This document shows, piece by piece, positions 17,066-26,056 of a stretch of DNA of 64,000 nt (its first letter is position 1; every line of letters begins with the position of its first letter). The stretch is from SIG603 sp964369415 (GTDB lineage Bacteria; Bacillota; Clostridia; Oscillospirales; Acutalibacteraceae). Where the stretch lies: positions 1-64,000 of the forward strand of contig CAYJFP010000005.1 in the NCBI GenBank assembly GCA_964369415.1. Direction: 5' to 3'. The position numbers and the translations under genes are program-made. Below the pieces are notes generated by a model. It did not search any database and had not been told where the DNA came from. It saw only the letters and a list, made by a program, of their open reading frames with translations.

Positions 17066-18421
17066 ATGAAAAAAATTATAGCATTAATGATGGCGGCAGC
17101 AATGACTATGACTGCGTTTGCAGGATGTAGCACAAGCTCATCAAGCAGTTCTTCATCAGCAAGTGAGTCATCAGAAGGTTCATCTTCATCAGAAGAAGCC
17201 AGCGAAGAGGAATCTTCAGAAGCACAGGAGAGCGGCGAAGTAGTTGAAATCGAGTTTATCCAGTGGTGGGGCGCTGAATCAGGCGGAGACTACCTAGACA
17301 CAATGATAGCCGAATTTGAAGAGGCTAATCCAAACATCAAAGTAACACCAATCACTGTTCCTTTCGGTGATGTTAGAAACCAAACAGTTGCAAACCACGC
17401 AACAGGAACATCGGCAGACGTTATAGCTATGAATCCACCTTGGGTAAGAGAGTTCTATGACTTAGGAATACTAGCTCCTCTTACAGATTTAATCGAAGGC
17501 GACGAAACATACGATAAAGACATTTACCAACAAGTTTCATTTACAGAAATCGACGGCGACAGCTATGTTGTGCCTTACACACAAATGGCATTCTTCCTAT
17601 TCTACAACATCGACATGTTTACAGAAGCAGGACTTGAGCCGCCAAAATCATTTGAAGACATGGTAGCAGCGGCGGATGCACTTACAAATCCAGAAGCTAA
17701 CCAATACGGTATCTCACTAGTTCTTTCAGAGCAAGCAGCTGGTAATGGTTCTATCTTAAGCCTATATCCACTACTTTATGCATTAAACGGAAGAACATAT
17801 GTAGACGGCCAATTTACAGTAGACACACCTGAAATGCTTCAAGCATTACAACTTCTTGATACAATGCAAGAAAACGGCTCTTTCCTACCAGGCACAACTT
17901 CTAAAACAGAAATCCAAGTTGTTGAAGAGTTTGCACAAGGAAATATCGGCATGATGTTCCAACATGACGGACACATCGTATCTATCGAAGACAGAAATCC
18001 AGACCTTAACTACGGAATTATTCCAATTCCAACATATGATGGAACAGGCACACAAGAGCTTCGTCACCACGGTTGGGACTTAGGTATCTCTGCTAATTCA
18101 GAGAACAAAGAAGAAGCATGGAAATTCATCTCTTTCATTTCAGCAGAAGAAAACCTAATGAAGGCAGCTGACGGATTCCAAAAAGTTCCTGCGATAAGCG
18201 GCGCAGTACCAACTTATGCAGAATCAAACGAAAAAGTTGTAGAAGCTATCGGATACATGGGCGAATACGCTATGGTTGAAGAATTAATGCTTATGCCTCA
18301 ATCAAGTGCAGCATGGACAGAGCTTACAAAAGCCGGTGCAGCAGTTATCCAAGGCGACAAAACACCAGAAGAAGCACTAGCAGAATGTCAAGCTTCATGG
18401 AATGAGCTTTTAGGTCAATAA
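17066..18421 (+). CDS. Sugar ABC transporter solute-binding lipoprotein (family 1)
   Basis: A 451-residue periplasmic-type binding protein anchored as a lipoprotein: signal MKKIIALMMAAAMTMTAFAGC with lipobox AFAGC, then a Ser/Glu-rich linker of about 45 residues and a mature domain starting VEIEFIQWWGAES. The body shows typical family-1 features (VIAMNPPWVREFYDLGIL, VVPYTQMAFFLFYNIDMF, EAWKFISFIS). The ATG at 17066 follows GGAGGAAATAACA; the in-frame ATG at 17051 has no site. Codon choice favours C-ending codons more than neighbouring genes do, as expected for a highly expressed binding protein. Its sugar is unknown. Confidence 0.92.
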   Translation: MKKIIALMMAAAMTMTAFAGCSTSSSSSSSSASESSEGSSSSEEASEEESSEAQESGEVVEIEFIQWWGAESGGDYLDTMIAEFEEANPNIKVTPITVPFGDVRNQTVANHATGTSADVIAMNPPWVREFYDLGILAPLTDLIEGDETYDKDIYQQVSFTEIDGDSYVVPYTQMAFFLFYNIDMFTEAGLEPPKSFEDMVAAADALTNPEANQYGISLVLSEQAAGNGSILSLYPLLYALNGRTYVDGQFTVDTPEMLQALQLLDTMQENGSFLPGTTSKTEIQVVEEFAQGNIGMMFQHDGHIVSIEDRNPDLNYGIIPIPTYDGTGTQELRHHGWDLGISANSENKEEAWKFISFISAEENLMKAADGFQKVPAISGAVPTYAESNEKVVEAIGYMGEYAMVEELMLMPQSSAAWTELTKAGAAVIQGDKTPEEALAECQASWNELLGQ

Positions 18422-18455
18422 GGCTTAATCTTAAAACGAACTAAAACATCTATTA

Positions 18456-18502
18456 TCTATGCCGTGGACTTATGTGAGGGTGGCTAAGCTCTGCGGCATA
18501 GA
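18456..18502 (+). terminator. Intercistronic hairpin after binding-protein gene
   Basis: 9-bp stem TCTATGCCG/CGGCATAGA around a 29-base loop, 35 bases after the binding-protein stop. No T-run follows, so it is more likely a processing or mRNA-stability structure than a full terminator. It parallels the hairpin after the binding protein at 1547. Confidence 0.5.
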
Positions 18503-18592
18503 CAATAATTAAAGAATTTTAAATGCGAACCGGGTTTCAAATAAGTTAAACAAGGTTTTCGTAATGAATCATAGTAAAGGATGAAAACGGAT

Positions 18593-19501
18593 ATGAATGA
18601 CACACTAACAAGAAGTAGGGCATTGCAACGTTTAAAGCAAAAAGCGACACCGTGGCTGTTTTTGACGCCCGCCGCTATAATCTTAATTTTTGTTTTACTT
18701 ATTCCTATAATCAATGTTTTGATTTACAGCGTATCTGAAAACATGATTACAACCGATAATCCCGGATTTGTTGGACTAGACAACTACATAGATGTGCTAA
18801 ACTACGACGGTATTGGACAAATGTTGTTTTTTACAGTTGTTTTTACGGTAGGCAGTGTTGCCTTACATGTAATAATAGGAATAATACTTGCAGTAGCACT
18901 AAACACAAAAATTAATAAAGTTATTCTAACTATATTTAGAATAATCTTTCTATTGCCTTGGGTATTTACAGCTGCGGTTGTCGCAATAGTATGGCAGCTC
19001 ATGATGACACCACAAGGCATAATCAATTCAGTTTTAAGTATGTTTTCAGGAAATCAGGTTATACTTGATTGGCTTGGAGACCCATCACTTGTAGTTATAT
19101 CATTACTTATTATTAACGCATGGCGTGGATATCCATACTGCATGATTAGTATTTTAGCAGGACTACAAAATATCTCGACAAGCGTTTATGAAGCAGCTGA
19201 TGTTGACGGCGCTTCAAAAGCAAGAAAATTTTTCTCGATAACAATACCTCAGCTAAGACCAGTTTTAATGAGTGTTTCACTTTTAGATGCCATTACTACA
19301 ATGAATTTATTCCCACTTATTTGGCTAACAACAGGTGGAGGACCTTTAGGACAAACAGAAACTATCGCTACACTTACATATAGACTATCGTTCGTAAGAT
19401 TTGAGTTTGGTATGGCTTCAGCACTTGCGGTAATAGGCTTAATCATTACTTTTGTCTTTACAATATTCTACATGAGATTACAAAAAAGTGTTGATGAATA
19501 A
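18593..19501 (+). CDS. Carbohydrate ABC transporter permease (MalF/CUT1 type)
   Basis: A 302-residue permease with six hydrophobic helices; the first begins WLFLTPAAIILIFVLLIPII. The EAA loop reads YEAADVDGASKARKFFSITI. It is the MalF-like partner of the permease at 16184. Start choice: AAAGG at 18576 directly abuts the ATG at 18581, so the in-frame ATG at 18593 is preferred; the difference is four residues. A 170-base gap with a hairpin separates it from the binding-protein gene. Confidence 0.9.
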   Translation: MNDTLTRSRALQRLKQKATPWLFLTPAAIILIFVLLIPIINVLIYSVSENMITTDNPGFVGLDNYIDVLNYDGIGQMLFFTVVFTVGSVALHVIIGIILAVALNTKINKVILTIFRIIFLLPWVFTAAVVAIVWQLMMTPQGIINSVLSMFSGNQVILDWLGDPSLVVISLLIINAWRGYPYCMISILAGLQNISTSVYEAADVDGASKARKFFSITIPQLRPVLMSVSLLDAITTMNLFPLIWLTTGGGPLGQTETIATLTYRLSFVRFEFGMASALAVIGLIITFVFTIFYMRLQKSVDE

Positions 19502-19579
19502 TTGCTATTACTATATAATTAAACTAAGTATATAAAAAATTATATCCTAATAAAGTTATTCAGAAAGGGGGAGACAGAT

Positions 19580-20572
19580 ATGGCCGTAACAATGAAAGAT
19601 GTGGCTAGCCATGCGAATTTGTCGCTTGGAACAGTGTCAAATTACATCAACGGTAAAGTATGTGTATCTCCAAGCAATAAAAAGAAAATTGAAGAAGCAA
19701 TCAATAAACTCGGTTATCAAGTCAACATAGTGGCAAGAAGCCTTAAGACCAAAAGTTTTAGGACTATAGGCTTCTTAATACCAACATTTGCAAACTCGTT
19801 TTTAGTAAAGCTTTTGTGGAATACAGAGGAGTACTTAAGAGAGCAAAACTACTCTATGCTTGCTATAAGTTATAATGGCGATGAGGAAAAAGAGAGAGAG
19901 CTTTTAAGCTATTTGTCGGCAAGGGTTGATGGTATTATTTATGCCGCTGGTATGTTAAACGGCGATAATGATGAGTTTTTAAAAGATATACAAAAAAGAG
20001 TTCCTATAGTTACAGTCAACGAAAAATTTACTAATTCAATTTGCGACAGTGTAATTACTGACAGTAATGAAATGGTTAAAATGGGGACTTCGGCACTTAT
20101 TGCAAATGGTCATGAAAAAATATGTCTAGTTGCAGGGCCACGGGACTTCTTTACGACTACAGAGAGAGTAAGTGGATATAAACAGGCGTATTTAGAGCAT
20201 GGCTTAAATGCAAATGACGATTTAATTATTTACTCAAGTTATTCAAGAACGACAGCAACGAAATTATGCGATGAAATTTTAGAAAAACATAATGATATCA
20301 CGGCATTCTTTGTTGCAGGTTATAAAATGACTCTGGGTGTGCTATCTTGTCTTGAAAAAAGAAATTTGCGAAATAAAGTTAGTGTTGTGGGATTTGACGC
20401 TGAAGATATAGAGAGCATTATGTCTCCAAGACTGCCATATGTAGATCAGCCATTTAAAGAAATGTCCACAGAGGCTGCAAATTTAATTTTAAGACGTGTG
20501 CAAGGAGATTATGAAAATTTTCCTGAAGCGATTGCTTTAAAAGGAGAAATAAGAAATTTGAATTCAATTTAA
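19580..20572 (+). CDS. LacI-family transcriptional repressor
   Basis: A 330-residue regulator. The N-terminal HTH reads TMKDVASHANLSLGTVSNYI, followed by the hinge helix region VARSLKTK, and then a periplasmic-binding-like effector domain from FRTIGFLIPTFANSF onward. It binds CG-centred palindromes in this family, and three such sites (TGAAACGTT core) lie in front of the two operons of this locus. The inducer is probably the imported sugar or a phosphorylated intermediate. The site AAAGGGGGAG is strong. A short gap (78 bases) containing TATAAT precedes it, so it may also have its own promoter. Confidence 0.92.
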   Translation: MAVTMKDVASHANLSLGTVSNYINGKVCVSPSNKKKIEEAINKLGYQVNIVARSLKTKSFRTIGFLIPTFANSFLVKLLWNTEEYLREQNYSMLAISYNGDEEKERELLSYLSARVDGIIYAAGMLNGDNDEFLKDIQKRVPIVTVNEKFTNSICDSVITDSNEMVKMGTSALIANGHEKICLVAGPRDFFTTTERVSGYKQAYLEHGLNANDDLIIYSSYSRTTATKLCDEILEKHNDITAFFVAGYKMTLGVLSCLEKRNLRNKVSVVGFDAEDIESIMSPRLPYVDQPFKEMSTEAANLILRRVQGDYENFPEAIALKGEIRNLNSI

Positions 20573-20664
20573 TACTCGGAAAGTAAGACTGACATGTGGC
20601 AAATTGAGTTCAGTGATAAGTTACTAAGCTTTATTTAAAAGCTAAGAAAGGGATGACTTTTTTA

Positions 20665-21762
20665 ATGGAACAGGTAAGAAATTCAAGAATACCACATGTT
20701 ATGGAACTAAACAGGGTTAAACGTGCGTATACAGGCGGAAAACTTCTGGATATTTGGCAAGGGATACAAGACCCAAAAGACGGCAGTTTTCCAGAGGAGT
20801 TTTTAAGCTCGACTGTCGAGGTTACAAATGCGGATAGATACCCAGGTGAAGGCCTTTCTAAAACACGCCTTCCAAACGGCGAATTTAAAACGCTTAAAGA
20901 TCTAATTGAAGAAGACTTTGAAGCAATGCTTGGTGATAAATACAAAGATAAAAAAGATGTGTGCGTCTCGGCAAGAGTAGGAGATGCGACAGTTAGACTT
21001 GTTTTGCAGTCACATCCCGACACTGAATTTGCAAGGACAAGGCTAAATTTTCCGAACGGAAAGGCTGAGGCTTGGTACATAGTAGACACAAGAGAAGTCG
21101 ATGGGCAAAAACCAATTCTATACTGTGGCTTTAAAAAAGGTGTCACAAGAGAAAAGTGGAAAGAGCTTTTTGATAAACAAGATATAAAGGCAATGCTTGA
21201 CTGCATGCATATCATTGATATTCATAAAAATAGTGTTTATTTTGTTCCGGCGGGTATGCCGCACTGCTTAGGTCCTGGAAGTGTGTTTTTAGAAATACAT
21301 GAGCCTTGCGATTATACTTTTAGAGTTGAAAGAGCATATCTTCCAACAAGAACTTTTTCAGAAGAAGAGCTTCACTATGGTCTTGGCGTAGAAGCTCTTA
21401 TGGACTCGTTCCACTATGATACATATGATGATGAAGAAATCAAGAAAATCTGTATTCTTTCAGAAAATGAGTTAGCTAAAATAGGTGATAATTCGATTAA
21501 AGAAATAGTAAGCTATGAGCAAGCCGGCAGATTTAAAGTCGAAAAATACACTTTTAAAGATAGCATAGATGTTCCAAAATTTGACGGACATAGAATTGCG
21601 ATTACAGTAAAAGAAGACTGCGGTTTTGAAGTGAGCGGATACGAAGTAAAATCACCACAGGGTAGAGCAGTATTTTTACCGGCGGGTTGTGAAGACCTTA
21701 AGCTAAAATCCACATCATATAAGGAAACAATAGTGCTTGTGTGCTATCCACCCAAAGCATAA
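20665..21762 (+). CDS. Class I mannose-6-phosphate isomerase-like protein (ManA type)
   Basis: A cupin metalloenzyme of about 365 residues that interconverts aldose- and ketose-6-phosphates. Metal-site segments match class I PMI: VLQSHPDTEFAR (for QVHPDD), GKAEAWYIVDTRE (for KPEMWYVL), and VPAGMPHCLGPG with EIHEPCDYTFRV in the second half. The start is ATG 20665 or 20653; AAAGGG abuts 20653, so 20665 is slightly favoured. Sitting between the repressor and a UroD-like protein, it may act on the pathway sugar rather than on mannose-6-phosphate in the cell-wall pathway. Confidence 0.85.
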   Translation: MEQVRNSRIPHVMELNRVKRAYTGGKLLDIWQGIQDPKDGSFPEEFLSSTVEVTNADRYPGEGLSKTRLPNGEFKTLKDLIEEDFEAMLGDKYKDKKDVCVSARVGDATVRLVLQSHPDTEFARTRLNFPNGKAEAWYIVDTREVDGQKPILYCGFKKGVTREKWKELFDKQDIKAMLDCMHIIDIHKNSVYFVPAGMPHCLGPGSVFLEIHEPCDYTFRVERAYLPTRTFSEEELHYGLGVEALMDSFHYDTYDDEEIKKICILSENELAKIGDNSIKEIVSYEQAGRFKVEKYTFKDSIDVPKFDGHRIAITVKEDCGFEVSGYEVKSPQGRAVFLPAGCEDLKLKSTSYKETIVLVCYPPKA

Positions 21763-21771
21763 GGTGATACT

Positions 21772-22818
21772 ATGACATCTAAAGAAAGAGTAAGAGCGGT
21801 TTTAAAGCGTGAAAAGCCTGACAGAACTCCGGCGGCACTGCAAATGATTGACGTGGTAAGAGATAAACTTCTAAAACACTATGGGTTTAATGACATAGAA
21901 GAAATATATCAAAAGTTTGATATAGACATCAGATATGCAGCCGCAGATTACATAGGCCCTACTTTAAAAGAAGAAGTGGACGAAAACGGAAGAGTGATTA
22001 AAGAGAGTTTTTGGAAGTTTAAGACTACAATTCACGAAGAAGCACAAGATAAGTACGAAGCGGTGGTGTACTATCCGCTTGACGGCGTAGAAACCATGGA
22101 GGAGCTTGAAAAATTTACTTTTCCAGATCCAGATTGGTTTGACTATTCGGCGATAACAAAAGCTTGTGAAAAATATCCCGACAAGGCAATTTTGATAGGT
22201 CAGTGGGGGTCGTTTCAGTTAGCAACAAAGCTCATGCCGATGGATCAGCTGTTCATCTTGATGTATGACGAGCCAGAGGTTGCAAAGGCGATTTTTGCAG
22301 GAATGCATAAATTTGAATTAGAATACTATAGAAGATGTTTTGAAGCGGGCGGTGGCAAGGTAGATATTTTAAGGGTTCACGACGACTACGGAACGCAGAT
22401 TTCTACATTTTTCAGCCTTGATATGTGGAAAGAATATTTCAAGGAGAACACTAAAAAGTTTGTGGAACTCTCACATGAATTTAATGCGTTTTTTATGCAA
22501 CATTCTTGCGGAGCTATCGGAGTGATAATTCCCGAGCTAATCGAGTGCGGCGTAGATGCATTAGAGCCTGTGCAAAAAGTTGTAGGACTTGAGATAGAAA
22601 CACTTTCAGAAAAATACGGCGGTAAAATAACTTTCCATGGTGGAGTCGATACACAGTGGTTACTTCCGACAGGCACAAAAGAGGAAGTGCAAAAGGAAAC
22701 TCAGTATATCATTGACACCTTAGGCAAAGATTACGGCTATATTTTAATGGCGAGTCAAACGCTTGAAAACGATGTTCCGATAGAGAATATTGAAGCAATT
22801 TACAGTGCAAAAAGATAA
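21772..22818 (+). CDS. Uroporphyrinogen decarboxylase-like protein (UroD/MtaA superfamily)
   Basis: A 348-residue UroD-fold protein, starting MTSKERVRAVLKREKPDRTP as many COG0407 members do. It is not a haem-pathway HemE: no haem genes are near and the HemE signatures are absent. FMQHSCGAIG contains the H-x-C pair that binds zinc in MtaA-type methylcobamide methyltransferases, but I cannot identify a clear third ligand. The superfamily includes cobalamin-dependent methyl transferases; no corrinoid protein gene is in the window. It begins 9 bases after the ManA stop, so it belongs to the sugar operon. Demethylation of a methylated sugar is a possibility, not shown. Confidence 0.8.
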   Translation: MTSKERVRAVLKREKPDRTPAALQMIDVVRDKLLKHYGFNDIEEIYQKFDIDIRYAAADYIGPTLKEEVDENGRVIKESFWKFKTTIHEEAQDKYEAVVYYPLDGVETMEELEKFTFPDPDWFDYSAITKACEKYPDKAILIGQWGSFQLATKLMPMDQLFILMYDEPEVAKAIFAGMHKFELEYYRRCFEAGGGKVDILRVHDDYGTQISTFFSLDMWKEYFKENTKKFVELSHEFNAFFMQHSCGAIGVIIPELIECGVDALEPVQKVVGLEIETLSEKYGGKITFHGGVDTQWLLPTGTKEEVQKETQYIIDTLGKDYGYILMASQTLENDVPIENIEAIYSAKR

Positions 22819-22856
22819 GTGCTGTAAGATAAATCATCAAAAATAATTAAACAAGG

Positions 22857-22905
22857 TATAACACAAAATTAGGTGATTTAACTTTAATTTGTGTTATATT
22901 TTTTT
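22857..22905 (+). terminator. Intrinsic terminator/attenuator before the aldolase gene
   Basis: 11-bp stem TATAACACAAA/TTTGTGTTATA around a 20-base loop, followed by seven T residues. It ends only 20 bases before the aldolase ATG, leaving no room for a promoter after it. Aldolase, mutarotase, sulfatase and exporter expression must therefore come from read-through, or from a promoter overlapping the hairpin. Confidence 0.75.
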
Positions 22906-22925
22906 GAAAAGAAAGAGGTCAAATT

Positions 22926-23765
22926 ATGCCATTAGTTACACTTAGTAAAATACTAAACAATAAAGATAAAGCAAAAGCGGTTGGGGCATTTAACGTGCAC
23001 AACTTAGAGTTTATTAACGGAGTGGTTTTAGGCGCTGAAAAAGCGAACAGTCCAGTAATAATGATGATTAACGAGGCTGTTTTAAAATACGGAAAGGCCG
23101 AAGTTTTAGGCAGAGCGTGCATTAATAGAGCCAGTTTATCGACCGTGGATGTCGCTGTTATGGTTGACCACGGAGCGGACGTGGATTTTCTAAAAAAATG
23201 CATAGACGAAGGCATAGACATCATGTTTGATGGTTCGTCACTTCCTTTTGAAGAAAACGTAGAAAAGACAAAAATGCTAGCAGATTACGCACACCAAAAA
23301 GGGTTATCTATAGAGGGCGAAATCGGTGCACTAGGACTATCCGAAGACGGAGATGAAGAAGGCGAAGCTAAGATTACCAGCGTTGAAGAGGCGGTTAAAT
23401 TCGTGAGCGAAACAGGTGTGGACATCCTAGCAATTTCAGTAGGAAATCAGCACGGATTCTACAAGGGCGAGGCGAAAATTAATGTAGAAAGAATCAGCGA
23501 AATAAGTAAAGCAGTGGGTGGAATGCCAGTAGTTATGCACGGCGGAAGCGACATACCACTTGAAACGATTAAAGCATCAATAAATGCAGGAATCAAGAAG
23601 TTTAACATTGCAACAGATTTAAAATTTGCCTATTCACAAAAGATGAAAGAATTAGTTGCGGGCGAGTCGATGGAAATTCAGCCGCTAAAACTTTTCCCAG
23701 TCGTATCAGAGTATTTAAGCGAGATAGTTTGCGGGAAAATCAAAGTGTTTAACATGGAAAACTAA
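22926..23765 (+). CDS. Class II (zinc) ketose-bisphosphate aldolase
   Basis: A 279-residue class II aldolase, the size of GatY/KbaY and Bacillus FbaA. The first zinc His and catalytic Asp are in VMVDHGAD; IMFDGSSLPFEEN, EGEIGALG, GNQHGFYKG, VVMHGGSDIP and FNIATDL follow in family order. It cleaves a ketose-1,6-bisphosphate (fructose or tagatose type) or a ketose-1-phosphate into two three-carbon pieces, one being dihydroxyacetone phosphate. It is the most likely cleavage step for the product of the local kinase and isomerases. Site GAAAGAGG. A terminator sits directly upstream. Confidence 0.92.
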   Translation: MPLVTLSKILNNKDKAKAVGAFNVHNLEFINGVVLGAEKANSPVIMMINEAVLKYGKAEVLGRACINRASLSTVDVAVMVDHGADVDFLKKCIDEGIDIMFDGSSLPFEENVEKTKMLADYAHQKGLSIEGEIGALGLSEDGDEEGEAKITSVEEAVKFVSETGVDILAISVGNQHGFYKGEAKINVERISEISKAVGGMPVVMHGGSDIPLETIKASINAGIKKFNIATDLKFAYSQKMKELVAGESMEIQPLKLFPVVSEYLSEIVCGKIKVFNMEN

Positions 23766-23777
23766 GGGTGTTTTAAT

Positions 23778-24629
23778 ATGATTTATGAACTAAAAAACGA
23801 CAAACTTTCCATGAAAGTTGACACTTTAGGCGCCGAACTCATAAGCTGTACCGATAAAAGCGGATACGAATACATTCACCAAAAATCAGAACTATGGGCA
23901 GGACAGGCGAAAAACTTGTTTCCATCCATAGGGCAAACAAAAGATAATTTTATAATGGTAGAAGGCAAAAAATACAAGGCGAAACAGCATGGATTTGCCA
24001 TGGATATGGAGTTTTCGCTTTTAGAGCAAAGTGAAAATAGTCTATTATTTGTTCTAAAAAGCAATGAAGAGACAAAGGCTTTTTTTCCTTATGATTTTAA
24101 CTTTTATATTTCATTTGTGCTTAAAGAAAACAGCATAATCCAAAGTTTTAAGGTGGAAAATTTGAAAGAAACACCTATGTATTTTGCCATAGGTTCACAC
24201 ACAGGATTCTATGCACCAAAGGGCAGTTATCTTGACTTTGGGACAAATTCTATACTAACAGAAATTAAGAGAAAAGACATGATGTACCTAACGGGGCAGT
24301 GCGACAGATTTATAGTAAAAGAGGGAATATTGCCACTTTTAAGCGATACATATAATCACGGTGCGGATATTTTAACTGGATTTAATCAGAAAAAAATAAG
24401 CCTTAAAAATTACGAAGACAGCCATAGTGTCACCGTGGATTTTACCGAGTTTTCCTACCTTGGTATTTGGGCACCGGCAAACTCACAAATTGCAATTTCG
24501 ATAATGCCGTGGTGCGGACTTCCTGATGCCGAGAATACCACACATAATTTTGAGGAAAAGCAAGGAAACGTAAGGCTAGAGGGCGGTAAAAGTTTTGAGG
24601 TGAAACAAGTTTTGACTTTTGAAGCCTGA
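23778..24629 (+). CDS. Aldose 1-epimerase family protein (LacX-like mutarotase)
   Basis: A 283-residue galactose-mutarotase-fold protein. It starts MIYELKNDKLSMKVDTLGAE with the usual N-terminal strands and GAELISC, and carries FAIGSHTGF with the catalytic His and a late Glu-bearing strand. LacX-type members open and close the ring of aldoses or act on hexose-6-phosphates. It lies 12 bases after the aldolase gene and 15 bases before the sulfatase start. Such proteins speed anomer exchange at the entry of an aldose into catabolism. Confidence 0.83.
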   Translation: MIYELKNDKLSMKVDTLGAELISCTDKSGYEYIHQKSELWAGQAKNLFPSIGQTKDNFIMVEGKKYKAKQHGFAMDMEFSLLEQSENSLLFVLKSNEETKAFFPYDFNFYISFVLKENSIIQSFKVENLKETPMYFAIGSHTGFYAPKGSYLDFGTNSILTEIKRKDMMYLTGQCDRFIVKEGILPLLSDTYNHGADILTGFNQKKISLKNYEDSHSVTVDFTEFSYLGIWAPANSQIAISIMPWCGLPDAENTTHNFEEKQGNVRLEGGKSFEVKQVLTFEA

Positions 24630-24644
24630 TTGGAGGGATGTCTT

Positions 24645-26036
24645 ATGAAAAAGCCTAATATTCTATTTATACTTACAGATGACCAAAGCTACGACACCAT
24701 TTCAGCACTAGGTAATAAAGACGTCATTACGCCTAATATGGATAGGCTTTGCAGAGAGGGTATGATTTTTGAAAATGCCTACATTCCAGGCGGCTATACA
24801 GGTGCGCTTTGTATGCCTAGTCGATGCATGCTAAACACCGCAAGGGCGTTAAAAGACATAGTCGGAAACGGCGAAAAGATACCAAATGAGCATATTACCT
24901 TGGGTGAAGCGCTTAAAAATGCAGACTACTATACATACGGAATCGGAAAATGGCACAACGGCCCTGAAAGCTTTACAAGAAGTTTTTGCGGTGGTGACAA
25001 CATTTTTTTCAGCGGAATGTGGGACCACTGGAATGTGCCTGTTTGCGACTACGACCCGACGGGCGAATACGACAACGAGATTAATTTTATGATGGATTTT
25101 TGGCTGAATCAGGCAATGCCGACTGTTCCTAAAAAAGTTCACTGTGATAAGTTTAATCCAGGGCTACATTCAAGTGAAATGGTGGCAAGTACAGCGGTAA
25201 AATTCATTGAAAACTATGACGAAGATAAACCCTTTTATATTTATTCTTCTTTTTTAGCACCACACGACCCGAGGGTAATGCCACCGAAGTTTTTGGAATT
25301 GTATGACGAAAAGAAGCTAACGCTTCCAAATAATATGCAAGATGAACACTTTGACTATGGAGTAAAGGCGTGTAGGGACGAGAGATTGGCGCCGTATCCA
25401 AGAGACGAAAGAGTAGTTAGAAAAGAGCTAAGAGACTACTATGCCATGATAACCCATTTGGACAGTGAAATCGGAAGAATTTTAACAGCTCTTGAAGAAA
25501 AAGGGGTTTATGATGAAACCATGATAATTTTTTGTGCCGACAATGGTCTTGCAGTCGGACAGCATGGACTCATGGGTAAGCAAAGCTGCTATGAACATTC
25601 GCTGAAAGTTCCGCTTGTGATTAAAGGGGCAAATATTCCTCATGGTGTTTGCAAAGAAAATGTACAGCTGATGGATATTTATCCGACAATTATGGATTAT
25701 TTGGGCGAAGAAATTCCCAAAAGCGTCACGGCAAACAGCTTTTATAAAGCTTTAATGGGAGAAGAGTTTAAAGGCAGAAACAAGATGTATCTTTGCTATA
25801 CCGACCTGATAAGAGCGTTTAGAAGCGGTGATTACAAGCTGATTGAATATTCTAATTACACAAGAAAAACCCAGCTTTTTAACCTAAAAGACGACCCGAT
25901 GGAAGCGAATAATTTAGCCGATGATTTAAACTATCACGAAATTTTAGAGGAACTTCGAAAACAGTTAATTGAATCTAAAAGTCTTCATGAGCGAAGCGAC
26001 AACATAATGGCGATGAAATACTGGGACATGTATTGA
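24645..26036 (+). CDS. Cytoplasmic sulfatase (alkaline-phosphatase superfamily)
   Basis: A 463-residue type I sulfatase. The formylglycine motif C-M-P-S-R is at Cys56; metal and active-site segments are LTDDQSYDT, APHDPR, and FCADNGLAVGQHGLMGK. No signal peptide is present, so desulfation happens in the cytoplasm after import. The start at 24645 has GGAGGG 10 bases upstream; an in-frame TTG at 24630 overlaps that site. A formylglycine-generating maturase must be supplied from elsewhere. It is divergent from the sulfatase at 7948, sharing mainly the motifs. Its place between mutarotase and anion exporter is the main evidence that this locus handles a sulfated sugar. Confidence 0.9.
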   Translation: MKKPNILFILTDDQSYDTISALGNKDVITPNMDRLCREGMIFENAYIPGGYTGALCMPSRCMLNTARALKDIVGNGEKIPNEHITLGEALKNADYYTYGIGKWHNGPESFTRSFCGGDNIFFSGMWDHWNVPVCDYDPTGEYDNEINFMMDFWLNQAMPTVPKKVHCDKFNPGLHSSEMVASTAVKFIENYDEDKPFYIYSSFLAPHDPRVMPPKFLELYDEKKLTLPNNMQDEHFDYGVKACRDERLAPYPRDERVVRKELRDYYAMITHLDSEIGRILTALEEKGVYDETMIIFCADNGLAVGQHGLMGKQSCYEHSLKVPLVIKGANIPHGVCKENVQLMDIYPTIMDYLGEEIPKSVTANSFYKALMGEEFKGRNKMYLCYTDLIRAFRSGDYKLIEYSNYTRKTQLFNLKDDPMEANNLADDLNYHEILEELRKQLIESKSLHERSDNIMAMKYWDMY

Positions 26037-26056
26037 ACTAATAAAGGAGGATGCCA

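Noticed and set aside
20631..21215. 194-codon minus-strand open frame
   Set aside because: It is antisense to the ManA-type gene; the residues are Ser/Leu-rich as expected of a shadow frame.
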